Assembly: GCA_016838895.1 (NCBI GenBank)
Contig: JAEKNU010000039.1
Location: 1 to 39,240 of the forward strand
Length of the DNA: 39,240 nucleotides
Source of the DNA: Chloroflexota bacterium
Lineage (GTDB): Bacteria; Chloroflexota; Anaerolineae; Anaerolineales; Anaerolineaceae
Direction: 5' to 3'
Below, piece after piece: positions 16,560 to 25,015 of the stretch. The translations under genes were made by a program, and so were the position numbers. Each line of letters opens with the position of its first letter. Positions within the stretch are counted from its first letter, which is position 1. The notes below the pieces were generated by a model that searched no databases, had not been told where the DNA came from, and saw only the letters and a list, made by a program, of their open reading frames with translations.

Positions 16560-17447
16560 ATGAACGCATCCGAATTTCTGGTTTTCATAGAGAAAAAAGG
16601 CACTCTCATTCTGGATGGTGCCACCGGTACCAATTTGCAAATGCGCGGATTACCCATCGGCACGGCGCCGGAGAGCTGGGTACTGGATCAGCCGCACAAA
16701 ATTCAAGCCCTGCATGCCGATTTCCTGCGGGCCGGTTCCGATATTCTGCTGACCTGTACCTTTGGCGGCACTCGTCTGCGTTTGGCGCATGCCGGGCTGG
16801 ACGAGAAAATCCACGAAGTAAACAGCAACGCCGTAAAGCTGGTGCTTCAGGCAGCCGCCGGAAAAGAGGTGTTGGTTGGCGGCTCCATGGGACCAACCGG
16901 CGAAATGATGCTGCCTTACGGTACGCTTAGCGAAGAGGATGCCTATGCTGCTTATCATCAACAGGCTGAAATTTTATTGGCTGCCGGAGTGGATTTACTG
17001 GTCATTGAAACACAGTTTGATTTACAGGAAGCCACCCTCGCCGTAAAAGCCGTGCGTGATCTGCATGCCAATATCGCGCTGGTATGTTCCTTCAGTTATG
17101 ACCGCGGCATGCGCACCATGATGGGCGTCAAACCAGAGCAGATGGCTGAAACCTTCAACCCATTAGAGGTAACTGTATTGGGTATCAATTGCGGCAAAAG
17201 TTTGCATGAAAATCTGACTGTACTGAAAACACTCCAAGCCAACACCGACAAACCGATCTGGTTCAAACCCAATGCCGGTATGCCGCAAACTGCCCCCGAC
17301 GGTAGTCTATTTTATGATGTCACGCCAGAACAAATGGGACAATATGCAAAGGAATGGAAAGCAGCAGGCGCTCGTCTGATCGGCGGATGCTGTGGCACCA
17401 GTCCGCAACATCTGGCCGAGATTGCGAAAATCGGGAAATTAATGTAA
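16560..17447 (+). CDS. Homocysteine S-methyltransferase-family protein
   Basis: A 295-residue TIM barrel equivalent to the homocysteine-binding (N-terminal) domain of MetH or to BHMT. The zinc ligands are present as C211 (GINCG) and C277-C278 (GGCCGT), and LDGATGTNLQ opens the barrel. There are no folate, B12 or activation domains, so it is a stand-alone methyltransferase. In context it could take the methyl group from the corrinoid protein and pass it to homocysteine or another thiol, or act on a methylated thiol in the reverse sense. AAAGGA precedes the ATG. The gene has its own operator-promoter at 16444-16487. Confidence 0.88.
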   Translation: MNASEFLVFIEKKGTLILDGATGTNLQMRGLPIGTAPESWVLDQPHKIQALHADFLRAGSDILLTCTFGGTRLRLAHAGLDEKIHEVNSNAVKLVLQAAAGKEVLVGGSMGPTGEMMLPYGTLSEEDAYAAYHQQAEILLAAGVDLLVIETQFDLQEATLAVKAVRDLHANIALVCSFSYDRGMRTMMGVKPEQMAETFNPLEVTVLGINCGKSLHENLTVLKTLQANTDKPIWFKPNAGMPQTAPDGSLFYDVTPEQMGQYAKEWKAAGARLIGGCCGTSPQHLAEIAKIGKLM

Positions 17448-17526
17448 GGGCCAAACATCAGGAATTTGCAAAAAAATGTTTTTGATGCTTCGCCTATATA
17501 TTTATTGCCGCAACTGGATATTTATA

Positions 17527-18540
17527 TTATCCCGTAGCGATCTTCCTGATCGACCCACGTTCGACAATGCTGGTCGGGAAAATGATCTGGCGTTGTTCGG
17601 GCTGGCGGCCTTCTACCAATTCAATCAGCATCTTAACCGATTCTTCAACGATCTCTTCCAACGGATACTGCACCGCGCTGATGCCCGGCCAAACCTGCTG
17701 GCTGAGCGGTGTATCTCCAAAGGCAGCCAGGGAAACCTGCCCGGGTACTTCGATCTGCAATTCATTCAAGGCATACAAGGCACCCGCTGCGGCTTCATCG
17801 CTTAACGCGAAAATTGCTGTGGGCGGTTTAGACAAATCCATCAACATGCACGCTGCAGTGTACCCACCGGGAAAGTTATTCTCAGAATCAACCGTATAGG
17901 CTTCCTGAAAAGGAATGCCATTATTTTCCAATGCCGCGCGATAACCGTATAAGCGATCGATACTGCTGCGGTGATTGCGTTGTCCCATCAACAAAGCGAT
18001 GCGCTGATGTCCATTGCGAATTAACAATTCAGTCATTTGATAAGCCCCTGCATAATCCTCAGCCGAGACATACGGCATCCCACCGGTTGGATTCAATGGC
18101 GCAATATGTACATGGGCTATGCCTGACGTATCCAGCAAATCGATCAGGAATGGATCACTATCACAGGGCGGCATGCTGACCAACCCATCAATGCGCTGAT
18201 GTTGTACCAGATTGGCAATCTTTGTCCGTGAGCGTGAAAAGGAAGGGAAGTAGGTCTGAATCAACAGCTCGTATTCGCCTTCATACCCAATATCGAGTGC
18301 TTTGGTAATCAGGGTCGATTGTATAGATCCGGAGGCATGCAGCAGCAAGCAAATCACATAGGAACGATTCTGTACCAGGCGTCTGGCTGAAATATTGGGC
18401 ACATAGCCCAGCTGATCAATGGCGTCCTGTACTCGCTCGCGCAATTCAGGTTTAACATGTGCCTCTCCATTAACCACCCTGGAAACTGTTTTTATTGAGC
18501 AGCCAGCAGCACTGGCAACATCTTTAATCGTAATCGACAA
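17527..18540 (-). CDS. LacI-family transcriptional regulator
   Basis: A 337-residue LacI/GalR regulator. The N-terminal helix-turn-helix is ITIKDVASAAGCSIKTVSRV, with the hinge helix near SARRLVQ (about residues 51-57), followed by a periplasmic-binding-protein-like effector domain with no signal peptide. It sits in the middle of the corrinoid cluster, convergent with the homocysteine-methyltransferase-like gene and divergent from the URO-D gene. The palindromes at 13772, 16474 and 18685 are of the right size and symmetry (central CG) for a LacI-family operator, so I infer it controls all these genes and itself. LacI proteins mostly sense sugars or nucleosides; a methylated or sugar-linked effector here would be unusual. 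Confidence 0.92.
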   Translation of the reverse strand: MSITIKDVASAAGCSIKTVSRVVNGEAHVKPELRERVQDAIDQLGYVPNISARRLVQNRSYVICLLLHASGSIQSTLITKALDIGYEGEYELLIQTYFPSFSRSRTKIANLVQHQRIDGLVSMPPCDSDPFLIDLLDTSGIAHVHIAPLNPTGGMPYVSAEDYAGAYQMTELLIRNGHQRIALLMGQRNHRSSIDRLYGYRAALENNGIPFQEAYTVDSENNFPGGYTAACMLMDLSKPPTAIFALSDEAAAGALYALNELQIEVPGQVSLAAFGDTPLSQQVWPGISAVQYPLEEIVEESVKMLIELVEGRQPEQRQIIFPTSIVERGSIRKIATG

Positions 18541-18683
18541 TGTTTCACCTTTCGTTTTTGTTTTGATCCCTGAATATTATAAGTGTTTTTCCATCTAAAC
18601 GTATTGATTTGTTAAGAAGAATATTAATTTATCGTCTATTTTATGAATTAAGTTATTTCAAATTATGAAACAATGCCTCTGAA

Positions 18684-18712
18684 TTGACAACGTTGTCATT
18701 TAATGGTATCAA
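18684..18712 (+). promoter_or_regulatory. Promoter with LacI-type operator C
   Basis: TGACAACGTTGTCA (18685-18698) is a perfect 14-bp palindrome. Its left half, with the preceding T, is a consensus TTGACA -35 box (18684-18689); TATCAA 17 nt later (18707-18712) can serve as -10 for the URO-D gene. Repressor binding would hide the -35. The site also lies upstream of the divergent regulator gene. Confidence 0.65.
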
Positions 18713-18748
18713 TTAACAACTCTTTCATCCCACAAAAAGGCGGCTCAT

Positions 18749-20116
18749 ATGAATGCACCATGCTGTATTAATCGCAAACAGAATCTGCTCAACGTACTCA
18801 ATCACCTCCCCGATCAACAAACCCCGTGGGTTCCCTTTGCCGGTGTGCATGTCGGTAAATTAAAAGGATATGCAGCGGATGAAGTACTACAAGACGGACA
18901 AAAACTACTGGAAAGCCTGCTGGAAGCCAATCGGTTATATGCCCCGGACGGCCAGCCGGTGATTTTTGACCTGCAGGTGGAAGCTGAAATTCTGGGCTGC
19001 GATCTGCTCTGGGCCAAGGATTCCCCGCCCACGGTGATAAACCACCCTTTACAAAACACCCCTGAAATTCCGAATAAACTGCCCACCCCGGAGGATGGAC
19101 GCCTGCCCATGATCCTGGATGTGATGCGTAAAATGAAAGACCAGGTCGGGCAGCATACTGCCCTGTACGGCCTGATCACTGGTCCCTTTACCCTGGCCTC
19201 GCATCTGCGCGGTACGGATATCTTCATGGACATGATCGACGACCCGGATTATGTGCAAAAACTACTGGCATATTGCACCCGCTTTGCAGAAGAAATGGCA
19301 ACACTATACACGAGTGCCGGCATGGATGTGATCGCCGTGGTCGACCCGATGGTCTCGCAGATCTCACCACGCCACTTCCAACGCATGATGAAAGAACCCT
19401 TCTTGGATTTATTCACTTACATCCGCAGTCTTGGCGTCCACTCGGCTTTCTTTGTCTGCGGGGATGCCAGTAAAAATCTGCAGGGTATGTGTGAAACCGC
19501 CCCGGATGCCATCGCCATTGATGAGAACATCAACATGCAATACGCACAATCCATTCTGCAGCCATTCGATATCGTTTTGCAGGGCAATATCCCCCTGACG
19601 ACCTGTATGTTACTCGGCACCCAGGAAGACAATATGCAATACGTCCTGGATTTATTGGACAACCTGGATCACCACAACTTGATTCTCTCTCCGGGCTGCG
19701 ATATGCCCTACGACACCCCGCCTGAAAACGTGATCGGCACCGGCGAAGCCATCCGTAATCCTCAGCAGGCGCGCCTGCTGCTGCAAAATTATCACAGCGC
19801 AGAAATTGATCTATCCACCATTCAGCTGCCGGATTACAGCAACTTGGAAAAGCCGCTCATGGAAGTCTTCACCCTGGATTCAGCATCCTGTGCAGCCTGC
19901 AGTTATATGCTGGCCGCCGCTGTGCGTGCTGCTGAGACACTGGATGGGAATGTTGATCTCAAAGAATACAAGATGACCAGCGCCGAGAATATAGCGCGCA
20001 TGAAAAAAATGGGCATTCAAAATCTTCCGGCCATATTGATCAATGGTCAACTCAAATTCAGCTCATTGATTCCAAACCAACAGGAATTGCTGGAGGCTAT
20101 CAAACAAGCCATGTAA
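18749..20116 (+). CDS. URO-D/MtaA-like methyltransferase with C-terminal thioredoxin-like domain
   Basis: A 455-residue two-domain protein. Residues about 10-345 are a uroporphyrinogen-decarboxylase-fold methyltransferase like MtaA, MtbA and CmuA, which move methyl groups between a corrinoid protein and a thiol or other carrier. Residues about 365-455 form a thioredoxin-like domain with CAAC (C381, C384) and a likely cis-proline in NLPAILING. The zinc site of MtaA-type proteins is usually HxC plus a later Cys. Here C237 (FVCGD) and C317 (SPGCD) are kept, but the HxC histidine place is Phe; H231 lies six residues before C237. No heme gene is nearby, which argues against true uroporphyrinogen decarboxylase. 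It has its own operator-promoter. Confidence 0.87.
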   Translation: MNAPCCINRKQNLLNVLNHLPDQQTPWVPFAGVHVGKLKGYAADEVLQDGQKLLESLLEANRLYAPDGQPVIFDLQVEAEILGCDLLWAKDSPPTVINHPLQNTPEIPNKLPTPEDGRLPMILDVMRKMKDQVGQHTALYGLITGPFTLASHLRGTDIFMDMIDDPDYVQKLLAYCTRFAEEMATLYTSAGMDVIAVVDPMVSQISPRHFQRMMKEPFLDLFTYIRSLGVHSAFFVCGDASKNLQGMCETAPDAIAIDENINMQYAQSILQPFDIVLQGNIPLTTCMLLGTQEDNMQYVLDLLDNLDHHNLILSPGCDMPYDTPPENVIGTGEAIRNPQQARLLLQNYHSAEIDLSTIQLPDYSNLEKPLMEVFTLDSASCAACSYMLAAAVRAAETLDGNVDLKEYKMTSAENIARMKKMGIQNLPAILINGQLKFSSLIPNQQELLEAIKQAM

Positions 20117-20160
20117 TGATATAATTTCAAAACCGAATAAATCCAGGTTAGGACAGGTTC

Positions 20161-21294
20161 ATGCCAAAAGTTATCCTTGTTGCCAACACAGATTGGTACC
20201 TCTATAATTTTCGCTTTTCATTAATCAAAACCCTGCAAGAAAAAGGCTTTACCCCTGTTCTAGTCAGCCCGATGGGGCGCTTTGTGGAAATTTTCCGCGA
20301 ACAAGGCTGGGAACATCACGAATGGCAGGTCGGTCGGCAAAGTGTGCTGCCCTGGCAGGAAATTCCGTCGGTAAAACAATTGCAAAACATTTACCAACGG
20401 GTACAACCTGATTTGGTCCATCATCACACCAACAAGGCCGTGCTATATGGCACAATGGCTGCGCGAAAGTTCAATATTCCGGTTATAAATTCCATTCCGG
20501 GTACCGGTTATGTGTTTTCCTCCCCCACACTCAAAGCCCGTTTGCTCAAGCCTATTACCGAAGGGATGTTCAATCTCTATCTGACGCCCTATCAAAAACA
20601 ACAAATGATCTTTGAAAACCGCGGGGAGATGGCCTACTTCATTAAAAAGAAGTTCATTCCCGGTGAAAAAGCCATTCTCATCCCCAGTGTAGGTGTAAAT
20701 CTTTCCAAATATGACGGTACTGCACCCAAGCCTACCGATAAACCCGTGATCGCCTTCATCGGGCGTATGTTGTGGGGCAAAGGTGTGGGTGTCTTCGCTG
20801 ATGCCGCTAAAATCCTCAAAGAGAAAAAGGTAAACTGCCGCATGGTACTCATTGGCCTGCCCGATTTTGATAATCCTGATTTTGTACCGACCGAAATCCT
20901 GCAAAACTGGCAGGAACAAGGCATTCTTGAATGGTGGGGCTGGCGCGAAGATATGCCCGCCACCTATCAGGTGATCGACATCTTGGCACAACCTACCCAG
21001 TATGGCGAAGGTGTACCCACCACGCTGATCGAAGCCTCTGCCTCTCGACGAGCCGTGATTGCCACTGACTGGCCTAGCTGCCGTGAGGTGATCAAGCACG
21101 GACAAACCGGTCTACTGGTGCGCCCCGGTGATGCCGCCGACCTGGCTGACAAGATCAGTGAGCTGGTTGATAATCCGCAACAGCGGAATAACTTGGCTGA
21201 AAACGCCTATGCGCTGGTGAGCAATAAATTCAGCACAGAGCATGTTAATGAAGAGACATTGGGGGTGTATGAACGGGTGATGGGGAATATTTAA
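20161..21294 (+). CDS. Glycosyltransferase family 4 (PglA-like)
   Basis: A 377-residue GT-B glycosyltransferase. The N-terminal half (VANTDWYLYNFRFSLIKTLQEKG, HHHTNKAVLYG) resembles PglA/CapM-type enzymes that add a sugar to a lipid-linked acceptor. The C-terminal half has FIGRMLWGKGVGVF and the donor-binding region QPTQYGEGVPTTLIEASAS, with the EGVPTTLIEA variant of the GT4 EX7E motif. The gene starts 44 nt after the URO-D gene but belongs by function to the glycan locus on its right. It converges on the next gene with a 4-nt overlap at the stops. The sugar and acceptor are not predictable. Confidence 0.87.
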   Translation: MPKVILVANTDWYLYNFRFSLIKTLQEKGFTPVLVSPMGRFVEIFREQGWEHHEWQVGRQSVLPWQEIPSVKQLQNIYQRVQPDLVHHHTNKAVLYGTMAARKFNIPVINSIPGTGYVFSSPTLKARLLKPITEGMFNLYLTPYQKQQMIFENRGEMAYFIKKKFIPGEKAILIPSVGVNLSKYDGTAPKPTDKPVIAFIGRMLWGKGVGVFADAAKILKEKKVNCRMVLIGLPDFDNPDFVPTEILQNWQEQGILEWWGWREDMPATYQVIDILAQPTQYGEGVPTTLIEASASRRAVIATDWPSCREVIKHGQTGLLVRPGDAADLADKISELVDNPQQRNNLAENAYALVSNKFSTEHVNEETLGVYERVMGNI

Positions 21295-22640
21295 TGTTTT
21301 TGAGTATGATTCAACCAATCTTCTTGAATTTCCTGAAAATACTGTAAATAGGTTTTAACCATTTTTTCTTGGTTATATTGGTCCATTGCAATCTGAGCGG
21401 CTTTTCTCCCCATTTGTAATCGTAATGCATCATCACACAATATTATCTTGATAGCAGCGACCATCTCCTCTATATTGCCATGCGCTACCAAATAGCCAGT
21501 CTCACCATTCAGAACTTGTTCCGGAATCCCCCCAACATTGGAAGCAACAACCGGTAATCCACAAGCCATTGCCTCAAGTATCGTTGTTGGAAAATTGTCA
21601 ATTTTGACTGGATGGAAATAAATATCAGCTGCATTGTAATAATCAGCTACCAACTCAGGTTGGTTTATCATCAATACGGTACGCATGGAAACTAAGTCAC
21701 CGGAAACTGGTGTTCCTTCATCATCCCCCAAACCGACAAAGATGACTTCCTCTTTTCCATCCCAGTTTTCGACAAACCATCGATACGTTTCATCAAAAGT
21801 GAAAAAATCTTTGTAATGATTACTCCGCAATCCATTTGCCACAAAAAGAATCACTTTGGCATCAGCTGGCAGATCCAACCGCTTCCGGATTTCCTTTTTG
21901 TCTTTTACTTTGAACACGGATAAATCGATACCATTTCGGATAACACGTGCCATCCGTATGGCAGGCTTCAATAATGAGTGTTCCGCTTCATCAAGAATCC
22001 ATTGTGATGGAGCCGTCATGTATATTTGGGAGTTACCGAAAATTTTTGATTTCGCAAACCAATTCTTATGCGTGGCATCACGCCGAATGGAAGGATACCG
22101 TTTTAAATCCGGACAATTGCCGCAGCCTGTTTTCCAACGCATACAGTCCAAAAAATATCCGCAATGTCCCGCAAACAACCAGGTGTCATGGAGGGTAATC
22201 ACAACGGGCATTTCATATGAGATTTTGCGTAACAACCGCAAATCAAAATAATTGTGATGTAGATTGTGCAAGTGAAGAACATTGAATGGTTTGCTGGAAT
22301 TACGCAGCCATCGTTTAACACCCATGTGGTGATGATTTTCTCTACCACTTAGATAAGTCATCACCTGCCAAGGATCCAGTAAGAAATTTAAAAATAATTT
22401 CTCGATAGTTTGAAGTCGATTGCTGAAAACAGGTAGGGTTTGGCTTCGTTTGCGAATTAGATCTGGAAGGATGCCTTTTTCTTTTTGGGGGATACATTCA
22501 GCACTGGAATTTTTATCTACTGCCTGAGAAACCAGGTAAGTGGATTGCACGCCATTTTGCAAATACCCTTTGTGCAAGGTAGCTGCGATGACGGCAGCGC
22601 CGCCTTTTCGTTCAAATTGATTAATCAGTAAAACATTCAT
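21291..22640 (-). CDS. Glycosyltransferase family 4
   Basis: A GT-B enzyme of 449 residues from the chosen start. I use the ATG at 22640 (MNVLLINQFERKGGAA), because that begins the usual first strand. An in-frame ATG at 22667 adds nine residues and would overlap the previous gene by 13 nt. Family landmarks are LHLHNLHHNYFDL, VITLHDTWLFAGHCGYFLDC with a cysteine-rich patch (CGNCPDLKRYP), FVANGLRSNHYKDF, and the GT4 donor site FPTTILEAMACGLPVVASNVGG. The TGHCGY..DC..WKTGCGNCP motif is common in GT4 enzymes of capsule and exopolysaccharide loci. It is the last gene of the minus-strand glycan operon. Confidence 0.87.
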   Translation of the reverse strand: MNVLLINQFERKGGAAVIAATLHKGYLQNGVQSTYLVSQAVDKNSSAECIPQKEKGILPDLIRKRSQTLPVFSNRLQTIEKLFLNFLLDPWQVMTYLSGRENHHHMGVKRWLRNSSKPFNVLHLHNLHHNYFDLRLLRKISYEMPVVITLHDTWLFAGHCGYFLDCMRWKTGCGNCPDLKRYPSIRRDATHKNWFAKSKIFGNSQIYMTAPSQWILDEAEHSLLKPAIRMARVIRNGIDLSVFKVKDKKEIRKRLDLPADAKVILFVANGLRSNHYKDFFTFDETYRWFVENWDGKEEVIFVGLGDDEGTPVSGDLVSMRTVLMINQPELVADYYNAADIYFHPVKIDNFPTTILEAMACGLPVVASNVGGIPEQVLNGETGYLVAHGNIEEMVAAIKIILCDDALRLQMGRKAAQIAMDQYNQEKMVKTYLQYFQEIQEDWLNHTQKH

Positions 22641-22654
22641 TATTATTCTTGCTA

Positions 22655-25003
22655 TCAGTCCAGACAATGACGATAAGCTTTTTCAAGTGCTTCCTGTATA
22701 ATGTGTTTGTTTTCAGAAAATTTTTTAGATATTTTTTCCTGATCATTTTCAATCTTCATAAAAAGTTCAAAAGCGCGTTTGCTTGAAAAATCCCGCCAGG
22801 GTATTGAATATTGATCATAAGATAACCATTTCAGCAATCTTGATATTTTTTGATTTTTACCCGAGTAGTCTATTGAGAGATACGGTATGCTCATGGCTGT
22901 TAAGAATACATGCGCATGATACCGCACAACAAATCCATATCTTGCATTGCCGATAGATTGAATTAGCTTATTCAGAGGTAGATATGCTCTTTCCAGATAC
23001 ACTGATTCAGGATTTTCCATTAGCTGGACAATTTTTCGATTGAAAATTCGATCATCCTTTCCCTGCCAAATGTTATGCATTGGATAGAGTTCGATTTCAT
23101 ATTTTCTGGTATTCTGAATTCGATCCAGAAACGCAGCAGCGAATTTCGGAAAATTCTGCTGATTATTCAATTCTCTATCATATTCACTTGTTTGATCTGT
23201 AAAAAGAACAATGCATTTATCTTTTGATAAGAACTTGTTCTGTTCAATATATCTATATGTATAGTTAAATGCCGGGTCAAAAGCACTGGTAAATTTTCCA
23301 ACATCATCTTCTAATTGATAAAACTGTAGACTTTCTTCATCTCTAAAAAACCCCGAGGTTGCAAGTTTCAATATTGTTTTCGCAATATGGATTGCTTCGG
23401 ATGAATACAACGGACCCACTCCATATCCAAATATGACCCTTTCCTTGTTCAGCTTGTTTGCAGTAACAAAAATATCGTAGATATAACGCAAATATGGAAG
23501 TTCCATCAATGGTCCGCCGGCAATTACTACGGCATCTACCTCTCCGATAACATTTTTATTTGCTGCTGTATTCAGCGGAATGATTTCTGCTTCATTTAAA
23601 TCAGTTAGCTCTCTCATTGTTTGTCGGCTGACAGTAGGATTTATAGATGTAATGGCAATCTTGCATTTCGGAGATCGAAGTTTGATCTGATGCAGCGTTT
23701 CTCCCAAAATTGCTTTATCACCTGCAGTTTCACTTCCGAACCAGCCTGTAATAAGGACTTTCTTCCAAATTCCTGCGCCATGTCGATCCGGCACATTGTT
23801 CCTGCTAACATTTGGGACCCATTTTATTTTTTCATCTCTATTTGTAAGAATTGCTTTATATCTCCAGAAAAGCTCTGTCATCTCCTGACCAGGCGTCAGT
23901 GTGCTGTCCAGATGATGATAACAATCATTACATTTGTTCTTTATGATCATTTTACGGTGATCCAAATTCGATTCAAAAATATTTCTAGCGCTTTCCTGCA
24001 ATGCGTTCCCAAAACAATCACTCTCAGTGTAACAATAACTGATGGTTGCTCTTGAATCAAGTGTTACACCATTATGCCAGTATAAACAAGGTAATTCTCT
24101 ACGGTTTCCATATGCATAATAATCAGCGATATTGCGATATGCCCGTTTCATAGCTTGACACTTGGGATCACGCGATAATTTTTCAAAAAACATAGCCAGA
24201 TGGAATTTTTCTTCATCGCTGTAGGGATGCTGGGCTTCATATCCTTTATTGTAGATTCTTTTTATATCTACCGCAGGACGGAACTCATATGAATTTATAC
24301 CGTTCTGCTCACAAAAGGCAAGCACATCATCCGCCCAATAAACATTGTTAGGGGTAATGGTAAAACCAATGGAATGATTAATGCCATTCTCTTTTAGTTG
24401 TCTGAGTAAAACTATGGCGGATTCAAAATTCCCTTTTGCTCCACGGTTTTTATCATGGATATGATTTACCCCATCAATTGAAACAGAAACAAGAAAGTTC
24501 TTCCCCTGAGCGCTACATAAATCATTAATCGCAATACATTTTTTCAGTATTTGGTCGGCCAGAATGCCATTGGTTATAAGGCCAATGGTTTTTAATTCAG
24601 GTAAACGCTCCACACATGCTTTGGCAATTTCAACCAGATCCTTTCGTAAAGTTGGTTCACCGCCATTAAGGCTCACATACTGAATCTTTTCAAATAAGGG
24701 GTCCTTAAGAATCTCATCAATTTCTTCAGCAGCGATCTGTTCGCCCAATTTGTTTTTCCATACATTACACATGACGCAATGTGAATTGCAAATATCATTG
24801 ACAGGAAATTGCAAAACTTTTGGTGCGTTCACTTTAAAGACCTTCCTTCGCTCAAGAAAAGGAATAACATAATACCCTAATATATTATCAATCAGATGTT
24901 GGATTTTTCCAATCTCCCGATTTACTTTTCTATACAGAGAGATCATTTTCAAATAAGAATGTTGTTCTTTCAGGAACTCTTTTAATTTTGATTTTATTGT
25001 CAT
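22655..25003 (-). CDS. Radical SAM/SPASM-like enzyme fused to polysaccharide pyruvyl transferase
   Basis: A 782-residue fusion. The N-terminal radical SAM domain has the cluster motif C72-N-S-H-C76-V-M-C79, SLNGGEPTLRKD for SAM binding, and VSVSIDGVNHIHD. A cysteine-rich segment (about 300-370: LPCLYW, YCYTESDC, NKCNDC, with GNALQES) looks like a SPASM auxiliary-cluster region. From about 410 the protein is a polysaccharide pyruvyl transferase: TGWFGSETAGDKAILGE, AVVIAGGPLMELP, IFGYGVGPLY and the late RYHAHVFLTAMSIPYLSIDYSGK. Pyruvyl transferases put ketal pyruvate on sugars from PEP. The radical SAM part may modify a sugar or a peptide substrate. It lies between the GT4 and DUF115 genes and is probably co-transcribed. 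Confidence 0.87.
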   Translation of the reverse strand: MTIKSKLKEFLKEQHSYLKMISLYRKVNREIGKIQHLIDNILGYYVIPFLERRKVFKVNAPKVLQFPVNDICNSHCVMCNVWKNKLGEQIAAEEIDEILKDPLFEKIQYVSLNGGEPTLRKDLVEIAKACVERLPELKTIGLITNGILADQILKKCIAINDLCSAQGKNFLVSVSIDGVNHIHDKNRGAKGNFESAIVLLRQLKENGINHSIGFTITPNNVYWADDVLAFCEQNGINSYEFRPAVDIKRIYNKGYEAQHPYSDEEKFHLAMFFEKLSRDPKCQAMKRAYRNIADYYAYGNRRELPCLYWHNGVTLDSRATISYCYTESDCFGNALQESARNIFESNLDHRKMIIKNKCNDCYHHLDSTLTPGQEMTELFWRYKAILTNRDEKIKWVPNVSRNNVPDRHGAGIWKKVLITGWFGSETAGDKAILGETLHQIKLRSPKCKIAITSINPTVSRQTMRELTDLNEAEIIPLNTAANKNVIGEVDAVVIAGGPLMELPYLRYIYDIFVTANKLNKERVIFGYGVGPLYSSEAIHIAKTILKLATSGFFRDEESLQFYQLEDDVGKFTSAFDPAFNYTYRYIEQNKFLSKDKCIVLFTDQTSEYDRELNNQQNFPKFAAAFLDRIQNTRKYEIELYPMHNIWQGKDDRIFNRKIVQLMENPESVYLERAYLPLNKLIQSIGNARYGFVVRYHAHVFLTAMSIPYLSIDYSGKNQKISRLLKWLSYDQYSIPWRDFSSKRAFELFMKIENDQEKISKKFSENKHIIQEALEKAYRHCLD

Positions 25004-25015
25004 TAAGTATCCAAC

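Noticed and set aside
18749..20116. True uroporphyrinogen decarboxylase (hemE)
   Set aside because: No heme genes are nearby, the zinc-site cysteines and the thioredoxin-like tail are not hemE features, and corrinoid genes surround it.
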